Source of the DNA: Maribacter aquivivus
GTDB lineage: Bacteria > Bacteroidota > Bacteroidia > Flavobacteriales > Flavobacteriaceae
Length of the DNA: 64,000 bases
Direction: 5' to 3'
Assembly: GCF_900142175.1 (NCBI RefSeq)
Contig: NZ_FQZX01000001.1
Span: 1-64,000 of the forward strand
The translations under genes and the position numbers were made by a program. The stretch's first letter is position 1. Each line of letters begins with the position of its first letter. Positions 38,390-47,087 of the stretch are shown here, piece by piece. The notes under the pieces are model-generated. The model did no database searches. It saw only the letters and a program-made list of their open reading frames with translations, and had not been told where the DNA came from.

Positions 38390-38857
38390 TTATAGCAATG
38401 GAAAATGAGTGTCATTCTTTACTTCATTTAAGACGAATGCACTTTTAACTCCGCCAATACTTGGTAACGAAGCTATTTTAAACTTGGCGAAATTATAATA
38501 GGCATCAAGGTTTTTGACAATTACTTTTAATAGAAAATCAAACTCACCACCCACAACAAAACACTCCACCACTTCTGGGTATTTCATTACCTGCTCAAAA
38601 AAATCATCCATCATAGCTCCTTTTTGAGCCTCTAATGACACAAAACTAAAGACCGTAATACTTTCTTCAATTTTATCTTTATTCAAAATTGCTACATAGT
38701 TCTTGATAAACCCATCTTGCTCTAATCTTTTAATACGCTCATAAACGGGAGTTTTAGTCAGTCCCAATTGTTCTGCTATAGACTTTGCCACCGTCTTGGC
38801 ATCTTTCTGTAATATTTTTAATATGGCTCTATCTATATCATCTAATTTCTCTGTCAT
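38390..38857 (-). CDS. Lrp/AsnC-family transcriptional regulator
   Basis: A 155-residue regulator. The N-terminal helix-turn-helix covers residues about 5-65 (LDDIDRAILKILQKDAKTVAKSIAEQLGLTKTPVYERIKRLEQDGFIKNYVAIL). The C-terminal RAM/ligand-binding domain includes VVECFVVGGEFDFLLKVIVKNL. Family members sense amino acids and usually control metabolism or transport, often of an adjacent divergent gene. Here the divergent neighbour is the aromatic amino acid hydroxylase at 39026, so phenylalanine or tyrosine control is a reasonable inference. The shared 168-base gap is AT-rich and I see no clear operator. Confidence 0.92.
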   Translation of the reverse strand: MTEKLDDIDRAILKILQKDAKTVAKSIAEQLGLTKTPVYERIKRLEQDGFIKNYVAILNKDKIEESITVFSFVSLEAQKGAMMDDFFEQVMKYPEVVECFVVGGEFDFLLKVIVKNLDAYYNFAKFKIASLPSIGGVKSAFVLNEVKNDTHFPLL

Positions 38858-39025
38858 AACTTTTTCCTGTTTTATGATTATAAGCTACATCTAAAAAGAA
38901 CTTATTCCTATAATAATATTATTTAAAAGTCATATTTCCTAATTTAAATAATATTAACAATTAATTGGACTGTAAATGATATATTTAATAGAAATATTGC
39001 GATTCAATAATTGAAAACTAAGCGT

Positions 39026-40783
39026 ATGAATACTTCTGAATATGAAAGCAATCCTATTTTAGATAAGCTTCCTAAGCATTTAAGACAATACATAAAGCCT
39101 CAAAACTATGAGGACTATACGCCTATTAATCAGGCTGTGTGGCGTTATGTAATGCGCAAGAATGTAGATTACCTAAGTAAGGTTGCACATAAATCTTATT
39201 CTGAAGGGTTACGCAAAACAGGTATTTCAATTGAAAACATCCCCAATATGTACGGTATGAACCGTATTCTGAAGGATTTAGGTTGGGCCGCTGTTGCCGT
39301 GGACGGATTTATTCCACCCGCTGCTTTCATGGAGTTTCAAGCATATAATGTACTGGTAATTGCGTCAGACATTCGCCAGTTAGAAAATATTGCTTACACA
39401 CCTGCCCCAGATATTATTCACGAAGGTGCCGGGCATGCCCCCATTATTGCCAACCCCGAATATGCTGCTTATTTAAGACGTTTTGGCGAAATAGGATGCA
39501 AAGCAATATCTAGTGCTAAAGATTTTGAACTGTACGAAGCGGTACGCCATCTTTCGATTATTAAAGAAGCCAAAGGCACGCCTATAGAAGAAATTGAAAA
39601 ATCTGAGAAGCATATAGAATTTCTTCAAGATAATATGGGCAATCCTAGTGAAATGGCTTTCATTAGAAACCTGCATTGGTGGACGGTTGAATACGGGCTC
39701 ATAGGCACTCTAGAGGATCCTAAAATATATGGCGCGGGACTTTTATCTTCTATTGGTGAAAGTCAGTGGTGCATGACCGATAATGTCAAAAAACTACCTT
39801 ACTCTATTGAAGCGGCAAAGACCTCTTTTGATATCACCAAAAAACAACCGCAACTATTCGTAACTCCGGATTTTGCATTTTTAAGCCAAGTGTTAGAAGA
39901 CTTTGCCAATACTATGGCTTTGAGAAGAGGAGGTTTATCAGGTTTACAGAAACTTATCGACTCTAAAGAATTAGGTACAATTGAACTAACCACTGGCTTA
40001 CAAGTATCTGGTAATTTCGAATCACTGATTTCTCATGAAGGCAAACCTATTTACTTTCAAACGAAAGGAAAATCTGCTTTGGCATACCGAGAAAAAGAAT
40101 TGGTTGGGCAAGATGTCAATCAGCATGAAACTGGTTTTGGCTCCCCTATTGGTAGACTTAAAGGCATCAATATCCCTATTGAAGATATGAGTCCAAGAGA
40201 CCTTAAAGCATATAAAATTTATGAAGGAGAAATTGTTTCATTAGATTTTACAGGAGGTATTAATGTTACCGGTAAAATTATAACGGGTACGCGTAATCTT
40301 CAGGGTCGTATTATTTTAATAACTTTCGAGAATTGTAAAGTGACACATAAAGGGATTACACTTTTTGAATCTAACGAAGAATTATATAACATGGCTATTG
40401 GTGAAGAAATTGTTTCTGCCTACCATGGTCCTGCAGATTTAAAGAGTTTTGACCTTTTAGACCATTCGCTAAGTACCGGCAGTAAAAAGAATGACCAAGT
40501 AGGTTTAAGTGAACTGGAATCGTACTATAAACTAATTCGTGATTTTAGAGAAGGCAACAACACCATCATATCTAGAACAAAGGTTTTTGAGGTAATACAA
40601 GAAAAATATCCGAAAGACTGGCTATTGCCGATTGAAATTTATGAATTGGCAATTTTAAGTAACGAAAAAATACTACCGGAGAAAATAAAAGCACATCTTG
40701 AAAACATTAAGCGAGATCAACCTAACCTTGGACAATTAATTGATGACGGATTAGAATTGGCAGCTATAAAATCTAAGGTTTAA
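39026..40783 (+). CDS. Phenylalanine 4-monooxygenase-like aromatic amino acid hydroxylase
   Basis: About 585 residues from the ATG at 39026 (the frame could also start at a TTG at 39011). It is an iron- and pterin-dependent enzyme that probably converts phenylalanine to tyrosine. The iron ligands are H132 and H137 in DIIHEGAGHAP and E222 in WWTVEYGL. The helix between the His pair and the Glu is about 44 residues longer than in the classic bacterial enzyme, with a charged insertion at 160-205. About 245 residues after the catalytic domain form an extra C-terminal region (GFGSPIGRLKGINIPIEDMS, then TGKIITGTRNLQGRIILITF) that short bacterial PhhA proteins lack. It diverges from an Lrp regulator. 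Confidence 0.9.
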   Translation: MNTSEYESNPILDKLPKHLRQYIKPQNYEDYTPINQAVWRYVMRKNVDYLSKVAHKSYSEGLRKTGISIENIPNMYGMNRILKDLGWAAVAVDGFIPPAAFMEFQAYNVLVIASDIRQLENIAYTPAPDIIHEGAGHAPIIANPEYAAYLRRFGEIGCKAISSAKDFELYEAVRHLSIIKEAKGTPIEEIEKSEKHIEFLQDNMGNPSEMAFIRNLHWWTVEYGLIGTLEDPKIYGAGLLSSIGESQWCMTDNVKKLPYSIEAAKTSFDITKKQPQLFVTPDFAFLSQVLEDFANTMALRRGGLSGLQKLIDSKELGTIELTTGLQVSGNFESLISHEGKPIYFQTKGKSALAYREKELVGQDVNQHETGFGSPIGRLKGINIPIEDMSPRDLKAYKIYEGEIVSLDFTGGINVTGKIITGTRNLQGRIILITFENCKVTHKGITLFESNEELYNMAIGEEIVSAYHGPADLKSFDLLDHSLSTGSKKNDQVGLSELESYYKLIRDFREGNNTIISRTKVFEVIQEKYPKDWLLPIEIYELAILSNEKILPEKIKAHLENIKRDQPNLGQLIDDGLELAAIKSKV

Positions 40784-41387
40784 GAAGTTGTAAGCCATCT
40801 AAAGATTCAATGGTCTGTTCTTGATACGTCAATCTCCAACCCATAGAATTGGTAAGAATATAGAATTTCTGCAATTCGCTAATAAGCCTATTTTCAGCAT
40901 TGGTACGCAACGCAGAAGCTTCTACCTTTTTCATTAAAGAAGCCTTCACTGTTTTCTTTATTTTGTTATAATCTGCGGCATCAAACTGATTCAGGTAATC
41001 TGCGGTTACGTCGTAATATTCAAAATCAGGATTCAGATTAATTTCTGCATCTGGTATGCTTTTGATTTTTACCGTTTTACTTGCCTCGTCAATTTCAAAA
41101 TCAATCTTACTTAAATCATAAGCTACGGTTACATCTGCATTTACCACTACTAACGCTTTTTTCTCAGCTCTTAAAAGCGGACCAAAAAGTTCTTTCGAGT
41201 CTTTGTAATTATAGACTTCTGCAAAATGCCCCTCTGTTACCACTAATTTAGAAACATTGGTAATTTCTTGCTGAATGAGCATAGAATTTTCTTCTAGAAT
41301 AGATTTATCTTCTTTGTCATCTTGACAAGTTTGAAAGGCAAACAATAATGTCGCTCCTATTACTAAGCCTAAAAATATCTTTTTCAT
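40773..41387 (-). CDS. DUF4230 protein
   Basis: About 204 residues from the ATG at 41387 (chosen because MKKIFLGLVIGATLLFAF is a good membrane anchor; the frame is open back to 41420). After the single N-terminal helix comes the DUF4230 body: SKLVVTEGHFAEVYNYKDSK, VVNADVTVAYDLSKIDFE, SKTVKIKSIPDAEINLNPDFEYYD and a closing helical stretch. The family is found in many bacteria and has no assigned function. The stop codon overlaps the 3' end of the convergent aromatic hydroxylase gene by 11 bases. It starts 46 bases after the LRR gene on the same strand and could be co-transcribed with it. Confidence 0.8.
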   Translation of the reverse strand: MKKIFLGLVIGATLLFAFQTCQDDKEDKSILEENSMLIQQEITNVSKLVVTEGHFAEVYNYKDSKELFGPLLRAEKKALVVVNADVTVAYDLSKIDFEIDEASKTVKIKSIPDAEINLNPDFEYYDVTADYLNQFDAADYNKIKKTVKASLMKKVEASALRTNAENRLISELQKFYILTNSMGWRLTYQEQTIESLDGLQLLKP

Positions 41388-41433
41388 AAAAAATAATGTA
41401 TTCGAAATTAGTGGTAACAAACGAATATACAGC

Positions 41434-43911
41434 CTATCGTTTTAACGAAAAATGACCCGAAAGGTGTATTCCTGTATCGTAATTCAGATATTTAAACCAA
41501 TAATCATTTGAAGGCATTTGTTTACCATTGTAAATACCATCCCAAGCACTATTAGAAGTATTGGGGTCTAGTTGCTTTAAGAGCTTACCATAACGATCAT
41601 AAATAAATATACCTATATCACCTGTGCCAGATAGTTTTGATGTATCCCAAACATCATAATATGAATCATTATTAGGAGTAAAAAACTTGGGTAACGCCAA
41701 AGAATCTACTCCCTGACATGCAATAGGATCTACATTTATTGTAAATCTAGACTGACTAAAACAGCCATTCTCTTCTGCAAATACATAAATTGTCGTTGAT
41801 GCTGAAATTTCATCACCAGCCAACAAAATAGCTCCATTACCATCTGCTTCACTATAATAATCTTGACCATCAGGTAGTGTAGGCAATGTATATGTAAGAC
41901 AAACTATAACGTCATCAAATTCAGAAACTGAAACCTCAGTGATATCAACAAAAAAACTACTTTCATCAAAACAATCTCCCGCTCCAGAAGCGCTTTCTGC
42001 ATACACATATATTATTTGCGATTCAGTAACCTCCTCACCTTCATTTAATACTGTTCCTGTACCACCTGTAGCAGTATAATAGCTATTCCCTGCACTCAAT
42101 GCCGGTAGAATATACGCGTTGCATACTTCGACATCAGAGAACACATCTGCCACGGTCAAAGGATTTACCATAAGACTGAAAACAGTCTCGTCAAAACAGG
42201 TTTCAGATGCTTCAACCCTAACTGTAATATCTTGTTGGTTTGCTGTAGTATTATCAAATGAGTTAGTTAATGCTATTTGATTTCCTGTGGCGTTAAAATA
42301 AGAAACCGTCAACCCTGTTTGATTACCTACTACTTGCGATTCAATAGCTGCCAAATCTAAATTAAATGTTGCAAAACCATCGGTATCCGTATCACATAGA
42401 ACGATATCATCAATATCGTTTGCAGTAGGTCCGTCGTTATTCACTGTTAGGGTAATTGGGTTTCTCTCCAATACCAAATCTGTTACTATAGTACTACTAA
42501 TTTCGCATGTATAAACACCCGAATCTGTTACTTGAAGATTGGTCAAAACTAAATCTGGAGTATTTGAACTAGGTACAGCAACACCATCTTTAAACCACTC
42601 ATATACATTTGCACTGCCACTAACTACAGTACTTAATGTAATAGAGCCATCAACACATCCAGTTATATTCTCAATATCATTCACTAAAGCCTGGGGGGTA
42701 TCAACAAAATTATTGAAGCCGTTATAGTAATTAAATTCATCTTCAAAATCACCAAATTGAAAACGATTACCATAAATTCTAAATGTACCCTCATTTAAAA
42801 AAACAAAACTTGGTATATCACCCTCAATATTATTATTATAAATATCAAAACCACTCAGATTGGCCCAGTTTACTAAGCCCGCAGGTAAAACACCTTCTAT
42901 GTTATTATCATTAATTTCAAATGATCCTAAATTTATTAGACCTGAGAAAGAATCGGGTATGGTTCCCGTAAAATTATTTTGACCTAGCCACAATGTAAGT
43001 AACGTAGTAATATTTCCAATTTCCTCTGGCAGATCACCCTCAAATTGATTAAATCGAAGTATTAAAAACTCTAAAGAAACTAAATTTTCAACTAATGGAG
43101 AAATAGTGCCTTCTAGCTGATTAAATTCTAATTGCAACGACACTAAATTGCTTAAATCATAAATAGTTTCAGGAATTTCCCCTGTAAGATTATTATTGTT
43201 TAAAAGTAATTGCCTCAAATTTGAAAGCAACCCTAATTCAGCGGGAATTTCACCAGTAAGTTCATTTACAGAAAGCCAAAGAGATACTAAGTTATTTAGG
43301 TTTCCTAGTTCAATAGGAATAGTTCCTGTAAGTTGATTTCCTGAAAGCAGTAAACTTTCTAAATTACTTAAATTACCAAGTTCGGGCGGTATAGCTCCAC
43401 TCAAATTATTTGAGCCTAACCATAATCCCACTAAATTACTTAAATCCCCCAATACTGCAGGTATGACCCCTGATAACTCATTGCCATTTAAAATTAGGTA
43501 TTCTAGGTTTAAAAGATTACCTATACTGTCTGGAATGGGACCAGTGAGGTTAGTTTGATCAGAAAGGTCTAGATACTCTAAGTTCTCCAAATTATCTAAC
43601 TCCGTTGGTATTGTACCGATCAAGTTGTTTCCGGTATTTGTGTTATTATCCAAATCTATTGATAAAACATTATTACCATCAAAGGTTATACCATACCAAT
43701 CATTGGATACAACGGTAGCAGATAACGGTGTGGCAAACACCCAATCATTGGTAGGATCTACATCTGTTTCACTAACCCAGTTAGGACCTCCGGTTTCATT
43801 ATATAACGCTTGTAATGCCTCTAACTCATCTAATGGAAGCTGAGCGCTAGAAGTAATTACACTAAATATTAATAAAACAAGACAGCTTAACTTTTTAATC
43901 ATTTTGGACAT
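41434..43911 (-). CDS. Leucine-rich-repeat protein with T9SS type B sorting domain
   Basis: An 825-residue secreted protein (an internal ATG at 43902 would begin MIKKLSCLVLLIFS, a cleaner signal peptide). After the LxALYNETGGPNWV opening it carries about a dozen plant-type leucine-rich repeats (L-x-G-x-I-P-x-E-L-G-N-L-x-N-L) at roughly residues 100-390. An Ig-like segment follows at about 400-470 (LTNLQVTDSGVYTCEI), then beta-rich repeats (FNLDLAAIESQVV, GNSYYTATGGTG). The C-terminus (PKFFTPNNDSYYDVWD...IFIYDRYGKLLKQL...YWFKYLNY) is the gliding-motility-associated CHU_C signal, that is, T9SS type B. It is probably a surface adhesin. Confidence 0.9.
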   Translation of the reverse strand: MSKMIKKLSCLVLLIFSVITSSAQLPLDELEALQALYNETGGPNWVSETDVDPTNDWVFATPLSATVVSNDWYGITFDGNNVLSIDLDNNTNTGNNLIGTIPTELDNLENLEYLDLSDQTNLTGPIPDSIGNLLNLEYLILNGNELSGVIPAVLGDLSNLVGLWLGSNNLSGAIPPELGNLSNLESLLLSGNQLTGTIPIELGNLNNLVSLWLSVNELTGEIPAELGLLSNLRQLLLNNNNLTGEIPETIYDLSNLVSLQLEFNQLEGTISPLVENLVSLEFLILRFNQFEGDLPEEIGNITTLLTLWLGQNNFTGTIPDSFSGLINLGSFEINDNNIEGVLPAGLVNWANLSGFDIYNNNIEGDIPSFVFLNEGTFRIYGNRFQFGDFEDEFNYYNGFNNFVDTPQALVNDIENITGCVDGSITLSTVVSGSANVYEWFKDGVAVPSSNTPDLVLTNLQVTDSGVYTCEISSTIVTDLVLERNPITLTVNNDGPTANDIDDIVLCDTDTDGFATFNLDLAAIESQVVGNQTGLTVSYFNATGNQIALTNSFDNTTANQQDITVRVEASETCFDETVFSLMVNPLTVADVFSDVEVCNAYILPALSAGNSYYTATGGTGTVLNEGEEVTESQIIYVYAESASGAGDCFDESSFFVDITEVSVSEFDDVIVCLTYTLPTLPDGQDYYSEADGNGAILLAGDEISASTTIYVFAEENGCFSQSRFTINVDPIACQGVDSLALPKFFTPNNDSYYDVWDTSKLSGTGDIGIFIYDRYGKLLKQLDPNTSNSAWDGIYNGKQMPSNDYWFKYLNYDTGIHLSGHFSLKR

Positions 43912-43985
43912 AAAATTGGAAAGTACCTAAAAAATTATAGTAATAATTTATATGCTTAGAAAACTCGACAAAATTCATATTTGCA

Positions 43986-44930
43986 CTAGAAACGAATATG
44001 AGAAAATTCTTTCTGGATTTCAGATTTCAACTCGTTCAATTTGAAAAGAAATTTCTGATGTTGTTCAGATTTTTCATTAAACGGTCTGTGCAGTAATCCT
44101 GTTTGAATTTTTTGAACTTTTTCCATCGTTATATATGCACTTTGGGAAATCCACACCTCAACAAACTTCTCCCAGATATAATCTATCGCCAACTCATTTG
44201 GGTGGATCATATCTTTAGCATAAAAACGATAATCCCGAAGCTCATCCATCATTAGTTCATAACTCGGAAAATATGAGATTTTATTCTCCGCTAATACATT
44301 ATGAATTGCAGAAATTAAATGGGCTTTACTTCTTTGATTTTCTACAAAACCGTCCTTTAAATGTCTAACAGGAGATACTGTAAAAATGAACTGTACCGCA
44401 GGATTTACAGAATGTACCAAGGCAATAGTTCTATTCAAACTTTTCTCTACCTCATCAACGCTTAACAATTCTTTCGTAAAATTGGATTGTGGAACTTTAT
44501 GGCAATTTGCAACTACCTGATTGCAGGATGTATTTCTATACACCCACGCTGTACCTAAAGTGATGATGATATGGCTAGCTTTTTTTAATTGAGCTGAAGT
44601 ATTTTCTACAGCAGCATTTAAATCTGTAATCACTATTTTTTTGGATGGATTACTTAAGCAAGAATGCGCATCAAAACTATGCCATTGCCCATTCTCACTA
44701 AACACATCTTTTTCTGTAATTAACTCTTGATGAATAGACTTTTGAATGAGTTTTTCAATTGCCAAAGGATGAAACAATATCCCAAACGGATTCTGTAACC
44801 CCTGAAATTTATAATATGCTAATTTTGCCCCAATATTCTCAGAAAAACAGGAACCCAAAAGCAACAACTGACTTGAATAGTCAATTGGGTTTTTAGATTT
44901 CGATAATGGTATTTTGGTTAAGAGATTCAT
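43986..44930 (-). CDS. GSCFA-domain protein
   Basis: A 314-residue protein whose LLLGSCFSENIGAKL motif near residue 30 defines the GSCFA family. NPFGILFHPLAI, HIIITLGTAWVYRN, FIFTVSPVRHLKDG and DMIHPNELAIDYIW are the matching blocks. The family resembles SGNH/GDSL esterases: the Ser in GSCF and the Asp/His pair in KDMIHPN are candidate catalytic residues. Its substrate is unknown to me. The ATG overlaps the stop codon of the TPR lipoprotein gene by four bases, so the two are translationally coupled. Confidence 0.85.
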   Translation of the reverse strand: MNLLTKIPLSKSKNPIDYSSQLLLLGSCFSENIGAKLAYYKFQGLQNPFGILFHPLAIEKLIQKSIHQELITEKDVFSENGQWHSFDAHSCLSNPSKKIVITDLNAAVENTSAQLKKASHIIITLGTAWVYRNTSCNQVVANCHKVPQSNFTKELLSVDEVEKSLNRTIALVHSVNPAVQFIFTVSPVRHLKDGFVENQRSKAHLISAIHNVLAENKISYFPSYELMMDELRDYRFYAKDMIHPNELAIDYIWEKFVEVWISQSAYITMEKVQKIQTGLLHRPFNEKSEQHQKFLFKLNELKSEIQKEFSHIRF

Positions 44931-45778
44931 TTAGGTCGTACACTCTCATTTAACTTATGAAACAATTGATACGGGTAAATTTCATAAATAGCATTATCTT
45001 CATTAATAGTGTTATCTCCGTTTTCAAAAGCTTTTTTCTCCCACTCCGCTCCTTCTTCATTACCTAACTTCGTCATACTTCTCCCTTTAAAATAAAGTGC
45101 ATCGGCAAAATTATCGTACACCATTAACGAGGTATCAAAAGATGCAATTGCCTCTTCATAATTACCTAGCTCAAAATCTGCAATGCCTAAATAATACCAA
45201 TCTAAATAATGACAGGCTTCTTGTGGCGAATCGTTAGGAAAATCTTTCAACTGCTGCTCTTTACTAAGTAACAAGAATTCTTTGGCTTTAGAGAATTTAT
45301 TTAATTGAAGGTAATCTAGTCCAATGTAAAAGTTATAGGTATGATCCATAACATAACCATCACCAAACTCTTTTTTGGCTCTCATAAATTCAGATATAGA
45401 TTTTAGGTAGTCTTTTGAGAAAATACATCTCATAAAACCACTATAATCTAAATACTTTTCTGGATTGTGTTCAACTGCCTTTTCTAAAAACGGCCTACCT
45501 AATTGATACTTTCTTGCTTTATATAGCGGCATTGACTTTTGTTGCCAAAGCCAGGCATTTGTTGGGTCTATGGTAAGTGCAGAATCTAAATACTGCTGGT
45601 GCTCAAGAGAATGCAACGGAGTTTGAAAAGATTTTTCAACATACTGCCTAATATGCATTGAGTCTATACCTGACAAAACATTTGTTTCAACATCATCAGC
45701 CCCCTTAGCACTATCTTGATTTTTATCTGAAAGATTACAAGATGAAATAATCAGTAATAAAATAAAATATCTTTTCAT
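44927..45778 (-). CDS. TPR-repeat lipoprotein
   Basis: A 283-residue lipoprotein (ISSC, Cys14). Several tetratricopeptide-like helical pairs occupy most of the chain, for example WLWQQKSMPLYKARKYQLGRP, YYLGIADFELGNYEEAIASF and DALYFKGRSMTKLGNEEGAE. TPR lipoproteins usually serve as protein-binding scaffolds on the outer membrane. It is translationally coupled to the GSCFA gene (four-base overlap), so it may assist that enzyme; this is inference. A small inverted repeat (ACAGCTT / AAGCTGT, 45795-45811) lies just upstream of its ATG. Confidence 0.75.
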   Translation of the reverse strand: MKRYFILLLIISSCNLSDKNQDSAKGADDVETNVLSGIDSMHIRQYVEKSFQTPLHSLEHQQYLDSALTIDPTNAWLWQQKSMPLYKARKYQLGRPFLEKAVEHNPEKYLDYSGFMRCIFSKDYLKSISEFMRAKKEFGDGYVMDHTYNFYIGLDYLQLNKFSKAKEFLLLSKEQQLKDFPNDSPQEACHYLDWYYLGIADFELGNYEEAIASFDTSLMVYDNFADALYFKGRSMTKLGNEEGAEWEKKAFENGDNTINEDNAIYEIYPYQLFHKLNESVRPK

Positions 45779-45794
45779 AAAACTATTGTTTTAA

Positions 45795-45811
45795 ACAGCT
45801 TCATAAGCTGT
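45795..45811. promoter_or_regulatory. Short inverted repeat upstream of the TPR/GSCFA operon
   Basis: A 7-bp perfect stem (ACAGCTT / AAGCTGT) with a 3-base loop, centred 25 bases upstream of the TPR ATG. It could be an operator or a 5'-UTR hairpin; no known regulator matches by eye. Confidence 0.3.
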
Positions 45812-45883
45812 CTTTTGAATTCGATTTGTCAATAGCTAGATGATAAAACAAGGAATGTTAATTCCGTTATTTTCAAAAAAATA

Positions 45884-45922
45884 AAAATCTATAAGAAATT
45901 ATTATAATCTCTTATAGATTTT
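45884..45922 (-). terminator. Hairpin terminator after the gene at 45972
   Basis: A 13-bp perfect stem (AAAATCTATAAGA / TCTTATAGATTTT) with a 13-base loop. On the minus strand it is followed by a T-rich tract and lies about 50 bases after the stop codon of the secreted-protein gene. Confidence 0.65.
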
Positions 45923-45971
45923 CGACTTTAGTACATATAATTTCTGTACAAAATTTCATTTTCAAGCTATG

Positions 45972-47015
45972 CTATTTCGCTAACTTCTTTGCAGACTTAG
46001 CTATTACATCACTAAGGTAACCTAAATTTTTCGCTTTTAAATTGTAACCTAAACCAGTAATGTATTCTCTAAAAATTACTTCTCCAGTTTTTGAATTTAC
46101 TACCTGAACAAATCTTTCTGCATTAGCTCTCGCATAACGCAAATAATAGAATTCTTTATTTTCCTCAATTGCTTTATCTAAATCTTCGGTAGAAATAAAC
46201 TCATAGTCATAATCATATTTACTAAAAAGCTTCTCGACTTCTTTATCTTCACCATCAGAAATTTCTGCGGTAAAAGCATTTGTTCTTTGAGTGATATAGG
46301 TTGGTACATATAATTTAGCAGTAGTCAAGCTTGCTATCTTTTTAGCATCATAATCTTTCTCATACATCCAATATGTTTCACCTTTGTCTATAAGTTCGTT
46401 TGTTTGTTGAAAGTAATTTTTTAAAAATCCTGTTGAATAATTAAAGAAAACGTTTTCAGTATACATTTTTTCTACAATAACCTCCTTCTCTTCAGAAAGA
46501 GCAGTATTTACAAAATCTGATGTTGGGAAAAGATAAATTTTAGCTATGGGCTTTTTATTATTTCTGAAGATCTCATTAATCTTTTCTTCTCTTTTTTTCT
46601 CTTTTTTCGCTTTAACCTTAGACAACTTTTCATCTATGGTTTCAGCATCATACAATCCGATATTAATATAGGTATGCAATGAATGCACAACACTACCCAT
46701 TTTGGTAGTTTTAGAACGCTTGAATCCGACAAGCTCTGCTATAGAGTAATTTTTGTTATAATACTCTTGTAAATCATATTCACTTTGAGGAACTATTTTA
46801 TAAGGGGTCACTGTCCAAGTTTCCTCTAAAATTTTAGCATATTCGTCGGCGTCAATAACATCTGACAAGACAAAAATGGTTGTTGATGCTTTAAATTTTT
46901 CTAATGCTTTAGGTTTTAAATCTGATGGCTTACCTACATGGCGTGCACCAAAAGAGACTTGTGAAAAGCCTGAGAAACTTATGAACGTCAGTAATAATAA
47001 AATATAATTCTTCAT
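45972..47015 (-). CDS. Secreted protein of unknown function
   Basis: About 347 residues from the ATG at 47015 (it begins MKNYILLLLTFISFSGFSQ, a clean signal peptide; the frame is open back to 47048). The mature protein has an alpha/beta opening (STTIFVLSDVIDADEYAKIL), a Lys/Glu-rich probable coiled segment at about 130-160 (SKVKAKKEKKREEKINEIF), and a beta-rich C-terminal half (YVPTYITQRTNAF, RFVQVVNSKTGEVIFREYITGLG). I recognise no family or catalytic motif. It sits downstream of alaS on the same strand with a 72-base gap and ends at a hairpin terminator. Confidence 0.6.
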   Translation of the reverse strand: MKNYILLLLTFISFSGFSQVSFGARHVGKPSDLKPKALEKFKASTTIFVLSDVIDADEYAKILEETWTVTPYKIVPQSEYDLQEYYNKNYSIAELVGFKRSKTTKMGSVVHSLHTYINIGLYDAETIDEKLSKVKAKKEKKREEKINEIFRNNKKPIAKIYLFPTSDFVNTALSEEKEVIVEKMYTENVFFNYSTGFLKNYFQQTNELIDKGETYWMYEKDYDAKKIASLTTAKLYVPTYITQRTNAFTAEISDGEDKEVEKLFSKYDYDYEFISTEDLDKAIEENKEFYYLRYARANAERFVQVVNSKTGEVIFREYITGLGYNLKAKNLGYLSDVIAKSAKKLAK

Positions 47016-47087
47016 AATTAAATGTTTAATTGGTTGATATAGAACCACATTTAACCATGATTATTGTATTTTATGTCGCTTTAGAAC

